Positions 7,942-12,398 of a stretch of 12,398 nt of DNA are shown one piece after another. Numbering within the stretch: position 1 is the stretch's first letter; the number at the start of each line of letters is the position of its first letter. The notes under the pieces were generated by a model that worked only from the letters and a program-made list of their open reading frames with translations, was not told the DNA's origin and did not search any database. Both the position numbers and the translations under genes were made by a program. Source of the stretch: Ignavibacteria bacterium (lineage in GTDB: Bacteria; Bacteroidota; Ignavibacteria; Ignavibacteriales; Melioribacteraceae); the NCBI GenBank assembly GCA_027347805.1, contig DAIEQP010000274.1, positions 1-12,398 of the forward strand, given 5' to 3'.

Positions 7942-9303
7942 CCCTTTTTCAAAAAATGTCAGTCTTTTAAAATTCTTTCCATCAATATCAACTATGCCAA
8001 GATTAACAGTTCCATCATTCTGATATATAAAAGTAATTTTCTTTCCGTCATTTGAGACCGAAGGATTATTTGCTCTTAAACCAAAAGTTAATCTTGTTTC
8101 TTTTTCGCTTTCCAAATCGTATACATATAAATCGTGAATATTAGTCCATTTCGGGTTATCATCGCTCAGCTTAGCATAGACAACCTTGTTGGAACCTTTT
8201 ATAAAACTTGAAGTAGATCTTACACCGTTCTGGATTAATTTATCTTTTTTCGTCTCTAAATCGTAAAGATAAAGAGAAGAAAGACTCATGTAATCTGCTG
8301 TTTTATTTGATATGTATAAAATTTTCTTTCCATCAGCAGAAAATTCAGGGAGGAAATTTCCAAAACCTTCAGAGCAGATAATATCACCTGCTACTTTATT
8401 TGATACAACATCAGCGATTCTCTTTTTGTAATCTTCTTTTAGAAATGAACTCCACTCATTATAAATTTCATTTCCATTTTTACCTAAGACCTCTTGAAAT
8501 GCAGCATCAATAGTGAAGTTAAATAGCTTACCAAGCTTATGAGTAATTAATCTTAATTTATCTTCACCATATTTTTGAGAAATATATCTTGTAAGAGCAA
8601 AACCAGAATTATAAACCGATTCATTCCCCAAACTGGTCTTTTCAAATACACCCATCTGATTCCATGTAAGCATTTTATTTTCCAATGCGTAGCTTCTTAG
8701 AATCATATCACGGTGAGTATCCCAATCATCATATCCAAATTCCTTTCTCATATACTGGGCAGTACCTTCTGCGAACCAGCTTGGCACATTAATTCCAGGT
8801 ACCGGATAGGATGCAATGAAATTCGGAAATCCATAAAGTATATCAGGGCGGCGCTTGTCTTCATAATTCATGAATTGCAAATAAAAGATCGGGATTGTTC
8901 TACTTACTTTTAATGCTGATTGAATCTGCACCATGTGAGTAAATTCGTGAGAGATTACATTGCGGAGCCAATTATGAGTACCGCGTAAATCAAAATCCAG
9001 AGATGAAGCCCAAATTTCAATTTTGTTATCGAAGAAATATGTTGCACCATTTGAATAATCATCAATGTCTTTGATAATAAAATCAATTATCCCGGGATCA
9101 TATTGGTACAGAGAAGTAATCGGGTCCCAAACTTCGTCGGCAATTTTTGCAACTGTACGGGCGGTCCGTTCGGCTTCTTCATGATAATGAACACGAACAT
9201 GTTTGCCTTTAATTGTAAGCCAGTTGTAATCAGGATTGTAATCGTTAAACTGTGCAAAGTTTACAGTGAACGAGACCAGTAATAAGAAAATTATTTTTTT
9301 CAT
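7939..9303 (-). CDS. 5' part of interrupted gene: gluzincin (peptidase MA-like) metallopeptidase plus start of TolB-like propeller
   Basis: 454 residues up to the internal stop. MKKIIFLLLVSFTVNFA is a signal peptide with likely cleavage near residue 17. The peptidase domain carries the zinc motif HEFTH (119-123) and the downstream glutamate motif WFAEGTAQY (176-184), giving a complete gluzincin-type HExxH...E site. From about residue 310, YWTD/TolB-like blades appear (FLPEFSADGKKILYIS, then NNPSVSNDGKKITFIY). The full architecture with the 3' part is peptidase, propeller, outer-membrane barrel, so it would be an outer-membrane protein with a periplasmic or surface protease. If translation ends at the TAA, a soluble exported peptidase with half a propeller results. 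The start is 3 nt after the preceding stop, with no clear Shine-Dalgarno sequence, suggesting coupling. Confidence 0.85.
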   Translation of the reverse strand: MKKIIFLLLVSFTVNFAQFNDYNPDYNWLTIKGKHVRVHYHEEAERTARTVAKIADEVWDPITSLYQYDPGIIDFIIKDIDDYSNGATYFFDNKIEIWASSLDFDLRGTHNWLRNVISHEFTHMVQIQSALKVSRTIPIFYLQFMNYEDKRRPDILYGFPNFIASYPVPGINVPSWFAEGTAQYMRKEFGYDDWDTHRDMILRSYALENKMLTWNQMGVFEKTSLGNESVYNSGFALTRYISQKYGEDKLRLITHKLGKLFNFTIDAAFQEVLGKNGNEIYNEWSSFLKEDYKKRIADVVSNKVAGDIICSEGFGNFLPEFSADGKKILYISNKTADYMSLSSLYLYDLETKKDKLIQNGVRSTSSFIKGSNKVVYAKLSDDNPKWTNIHDLYVYDLESEKETRLTFGLRANNPSVSNDGKKITFIYQNDGTVNLGIVDIDGKNFKRLTFFEKG

Positions 9304-9306
9304 GAA

Positions 9307-11838
9307 TTATTTTATAACAGCAATTTTAATGATTTTATTTCCAGAAGTGCCATCCGATCCGGTTACTTCAAGATTAGCGTAATAAACTCCGCTTTGAATT
9401 TTTTCTACATTCCAAATAATCTCATTATCGGTTCCGCCAATTGTGCGGCCAGATCCCTGATAAACTAATGAGCCGCCAATGTCAAAAATTTTCAACGAAT
9501 AATCTGAATCTGTAGAAACAAAAAATCTAATGTTGGTTGAATTTCCATAGGCAGGATTAGGCCAGTTATATGCCTTATCCAAAGGGAAAAAATTATTATT
9601 AACTGATGGAATACTTGCAATATAAGAAAATGAATTTGTTTCATTCCCGTATAAATTGTTCCAACCTAGAGTAGACGGATTGTTTGATAATGTCCAAATT
9701 GATAATCTATTTAATTCATCAAGAGTTGTTAAAAATGTTGATTTGCTATTTGTAAACACAGTCATTAATGTATTTTGATTTGAACCAATATTTAACTGGC
9801 CTCCGAATAAATCCAATTTTCCTTTTGAGCCGGCAAACGAAATATCGCCAATCGAATTAATTGAGATAGTTTCGAATGTATTTGCCGCATCAAGATCAAC
9901 AGTTAAAGGAGAACCAAACAAATAATTTTGACTAAATCTTACCGGGAATCCATCAACAAGTTTTCCAAAAATATTATAAGCTTCCAGCTTAACACCATTA
10001 GAAACAAGGATACTGTTTTCACCACTCTTATCAACCTGACCGAGAGAAAAGGAGTTGATTCTTGTATCAGCAGAAACAGTAAATGAACTGACAATCTCTT
10101 TTCCTTTAAAGACACTGAAATTATTATTAGGTCCAAGAACAATTAGATAAGTTTTCGCTGAAGCATTTCGTGAATAGCTGATTTGATTTGGTGAGTATAC
10201 AGAAATATAATTTCCCGGTCCTAAATAAACTCCTTCCTGCGCTGTAACAGCATATTGGTCATCAATTACAGCAATACTTTTTAAAGCTGAATTAGTGATT
10301 TTGATACTCACATCACTATTATTAAAATTCGCGTCAAGCAAATTTTTTATCGATATAATTTTTAGGATGCCATTATTGTATCCAACATAAAGAAAAGGAT
10401 TTCCTGAAGTGAAAGAAATTACAGGAGCAGTTGTAGCTACAATATTTTCAACAGGAAGTGTTCTAACAAATTCGCTGCTGGCTGTTTTGATATAAACATT
10501 AATTTTATTTCCGGTCACACCGGCAACAACTTCAGTATTGTTGTAATAAACTGCAGCTGGTTTGAAATCGCTGAAACCATTGTATGAAAAGAGCTTTTCA
10601 CCATTTAGATTATATTTATTGAGATTTCCGCTGTCAGTGATATAGAAATAGTTATCAGTACCGTTGCTAAGCTGAGTAATTGTTTTAGCGTTTCCACTTA
10701 AAGATAATTGAAATTTCTTTACAACCGATCCAAGTGAAACATTAAAAGACATTTTATTAGAAAGTGATGAAAAATTTTCAAATGTAAGATAATTAGTAGC
10801 GCCGGAATTACTTTTTGTATTTGGTTTTGTATCAGTGGCAAACCTGTTTGAATAATATTTTGCTTTATTGCCTTTGTACCAAAAATCCTGGTAATTTCCA
10901 TCACCTATCATGGTTCCGAAAATAGTTTCAAACTTTTGACCGATTTCCTGCACACCATCAGCTTCAACTACAAAAATTCCCCTGTTATCTGGATCAGCAT
11001 TTATATTATTCTCAGCAATTTTAGCATTGATAATCTTTTCATCAATATGCCAGATAACAATTCCATTTCCAGGCGCTGATGCATCAAATTCATCTACATC
11101 TATAACAACTCCCCCCTGAATTTTATCAGGTGTAATATTATAATAACCGGTAGTATCTGCTGTGAATGACTTTGTAAAAATCTGATTGTTCTTTTTTATA
11201 GTAAGCACCATATTATTTTTAAGTGCATCCTGCTGCCTGTTTTCAACCAAAAAATATTCCTGAGAATTAATTGGCACCTTTAAAATCGTAGTATCAGTCA
11301 CTGATGCAGCTAGTCCGGTAGTAATATTAATTTTAGAAGTACTGCCTGAATATAATTTCGGGGTTTCCCATCCTAAATAAATTTTTTCCCATGCAGATGG
11401 TTCTGGCGGGAACATACCATAATTAGCGCCGATTGACTGTGCGTCCATTAATCCAAATCTTCCAATTGCACTGATGCCTGTTGTAGTATTGAAAAGATCA
11501 GGCAGCCCAATATGATTGCCGATGTTATTAACTACTTCACCATTAATCGAAACTTGATTCAGGTAAGTTGTGCCGTCTATAAAATCCTGCTCGCGCGATT
11601 CGGTTTCTGGAAGGATTATCGAATTTTTTATTAATCCTGTTTTCATCTGGAAGCCGGAGAACTGATTGGTAAAAATCTTTTTCAATGTAGCAAGTCCAAG
11701 ATAAACAGAAGGCATGTTTCTATCTATTGAGAATGTTCCCAAATCCAATCCATGACTTACACCGGCATGAAATATTATAAATAAATTGTAGTCTGAAAAT
11801 TTTATATCTGTAAATTTATTTTCGGCAAGAGTCCAAAC
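9307..11838 (-). pseudogene. 3' part of interrupted gene: M6-like domain remainder, beta-rich region and T9SS sorting domain
   Basis: In-frame continuation of the fragment at 11839-12273; the whole gene would be 988 codon positions including the internal stop. VWTLAENKF follows the stop directly, and the M6 family pattern continues with FIIFHAGV, GLPDLF, AIGRFGLMD and PSAWEKIYLGW. In place of the catalytic HExxH before GLPDLF, the sequence is NNIGN (11529-11515), so all three key residues are lost. Roughly the next 450 residues are beta-rich, with repeats resembling a propeller. The last 85 or so residues (DKAYNWPNPAYGNSTNIRF, then IFDIGGSLVY and SGVYYANLEV) are a T9SS type A C-terminal sorting domain. 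The first possible start, TTG 11748, lies inside the M6 domain, so an independent gene is unlikely. Apart from the one TAA the frame is clean. Confidence 0.78.
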
Positions 11839-11841
11839 TTA
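11839..11841 (-). other. In-frame TAA interrupting the M6-like T9SS protein gene
   Basis: The frame reads DLSPLGYFAQ, TAA, VWTLAENKFTDIKFSDYN with no shift needed. The stop is codon 145 and lies inside the M6-like domain, so the 144-residue product would lack the domain core and the sorting tail. One substitution (for example GAA to TAA) would explain it. Confidence 0.9.
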
Positions 11842-12273
11842 CTGAGCAAAATACCCAAGTGGTGATAGATCATTTGAATTATAACCAGGCGAGTAGTCTC
11901 TCATATATTTTGAAACAGTAACAACCTGGGGCAAAACTTTATAGACGAGATCGAGTTTACCTTTTGAAACTTTTTTATAATAGTTTTTTGCGAAAAGAAG
12001 ATGATCCGAAAAATAATTTGCATCGTGAGGCAAAGGATCTAAAATTGTATCTCCGTATGTTTTTGTGTAGTGACTGCCAAATTTTCCGGTTCCTGTTGTT
12101 GCATCATATTTATCTTCCTGAAATTCCACCATGACAGCCAGAACTTTTAGTGTATCTGTTTTGGCGGCATTGTTTAATAAACCGGGAAGAGTAGCCGCTT
12201 GTTTGCTAAAAGATTGGGCAGCTAAACTGCCCATTCCAATCAAAAATATGAGAACCCAAAAATTTTTTTTCAT
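11839..12273 (-). CDS. 5' part of interrupted gene: signal peptide and N-terminal region of M6-peptidase-like secreted protein
   Basis: 144 residues to the internal TAA. MKKNFWVLIFLIGMGSLAAQ is a signal peptide with likely cleavage after Ala18 or Ala19. Residues about 40-52 (TLKVLAVMVEFQE) are the first strand typical of M6-family metallopeptidase domains. It is followed by the region with YFSDHLLFAKNYYKKVSKGK, where M6 proteins have the 'F...Y..S.GK' segment. ATG 12273 follows the preceding stop by 6 nt without an obvious Shine-Dalgarno sequence. The product as written would be exported to the periplasm but could not be secreted by T9SS or form the M6 fold. With the 3' part it is one gene of nearly 1000 codons. 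Confidence 0.82.
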   Translation of the reverse strand: MKKNFWVLIFLIGMGSLAAQSFSKQAATLPGLLNNAAKTDTLKVLAVMVEFQEDKYDATTGTGKFGSHYTKTYGDTILDPLPHDANYFSDHLLFAKNYYKKVSKGKLDLVYKVLPQVVTVSKYMRDYSPGYNSNDLSPLGYFAQ

Positions 12274-12279
12274 AAGAAG

Positions 12280-12398
12280 TTATATGCCCCTTGGAAATCC
12301 TAATGTATGACTCGGCTTCGCCCCCCACCCAATCAGTAGTGAAAAACGTAATGTATTCGACAGAGGATGATTTTCGGTCCCTTTAAAAACATCTGTTG
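12280..12398 (-). CDS. C-terminal end of an upstream gene, unrecognised (5' end outside window)
   Basis: One minus-strand frame stays open from the window edge for 38 codons to TAA at 12282-12280, six nt before the next ATG; the other two frames close within the first 22 codons. The peptide ends SHTLGFPRGI and contains an alternating hydrophobic stretch, NTLRFSLLIGWG, which could be a beta strand. The 6-nt spacing matches the tight packing of the following genes, supporting a real gene in the same operon. The length is too short for identification and chance openness is not excluded. Confidence 0.45.
   Translation of the reverse strand, partial: TDVFKGTENHPLSNTLRFSLLIGWGAKPSHTLGFPRGI

Noticed and set aside
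9307..11748. Separate gene starting at TTG 11748
   Set aside because: It begins inside the M6-like domain with matching coding sequence upstream in frame, and lacks the signal peptide that a T9SS cargo needs.
7939..11841. Reassignment of TAA to a sense codon in this organism
   Set aside because: TAA also ends der, the flavoprotein, the DUF5683-adjacent barrel gene and the M6-like gene at sensible family lengths and operon junctions, so TAA works as a normal stop here.
12311..12330. GGC-GAA-GCC mini-hairpin near the end of the first partial gene as a terminator
   Set aside because: The stem is only three or four pairs and no T-run follows on the minus strand.

Overview
The window is AT-rich, and every recognisable gene lies on the minus strand, so transcription runs from high to low coordinates. 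The lineage looks like the Bacteroidota/Chlorobi (FCB) group, probably Ignavibacteria-like. The evidence is a C-terminal type IX secretion (T9SS) sorting domain, short MKK-type signal peptides, several genes with no clear Shine-Dalgarno sequence, and an envelope-protein gene train ending in der. This placement is an inference from gene content, not from a marker phylogeny.

Layout in the direction of transcription. (1) 12398-12280: the last 38 codons of an unidentified gene. (2) 12273-9307: a large secreted M6-peptidase-like protein with a T9SS tail, interrupted by one in-frame TAA at 11841-11839. (3) 9303-6214: a gene encoding an HEFTH metallopeptidase domain, a TolB-like propeller and an Omp85-like barrel, also interrupted by one in-frame TAA, at 7941-7939. 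(4) 6197-5259: a DUF5683-like envelope protein. (5) 5244-3931: der, the double-GTPase ribosome assembly factor. Gaps between these genes are 3-16 nt, so they look like one operon. (6) 3930-3641: a 290-nt leader ending in a strong terminator-like hairpin that abuts the ribosome binding site of the next gene. (7) 3640-3275: a small single-pass membrane protein. (8) 3199-1820: a CoA-disulfide reductase/NADH oxidase-like flavoprotein, preceded by a paired palindrome. (9) 1827-1201: upp, overlapping the previous gene by 8 nt. (10) 1180-1: the N-terminal two thirds or so of a bifunctional Rel/SpoT ppGpp synthetase-hydrolase, cut by the window edge.

The main anomaly is the pair of neighbouring surface-protein genes. 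Each is a full-length, domain-complete reading frame broken by a single TAA with no frameshift, while der, upp, the flavoprotein and rel are intact. The 3' parts still encode a complete sorting tail and a complete barrel. This fits very recent inactivation, sequence error, or stop-codon readthrough; sequence alone cannot separate these. The M6-like protein has also lost its zinc-binding HExxH (NNIGN instead), so it is probably a non-catalytic member of its family. The second notable feature is the candidate transcription attenuator in front of the small membrane protein. I found no CRISPR array, insertion sequence, tRNA or rRNA.
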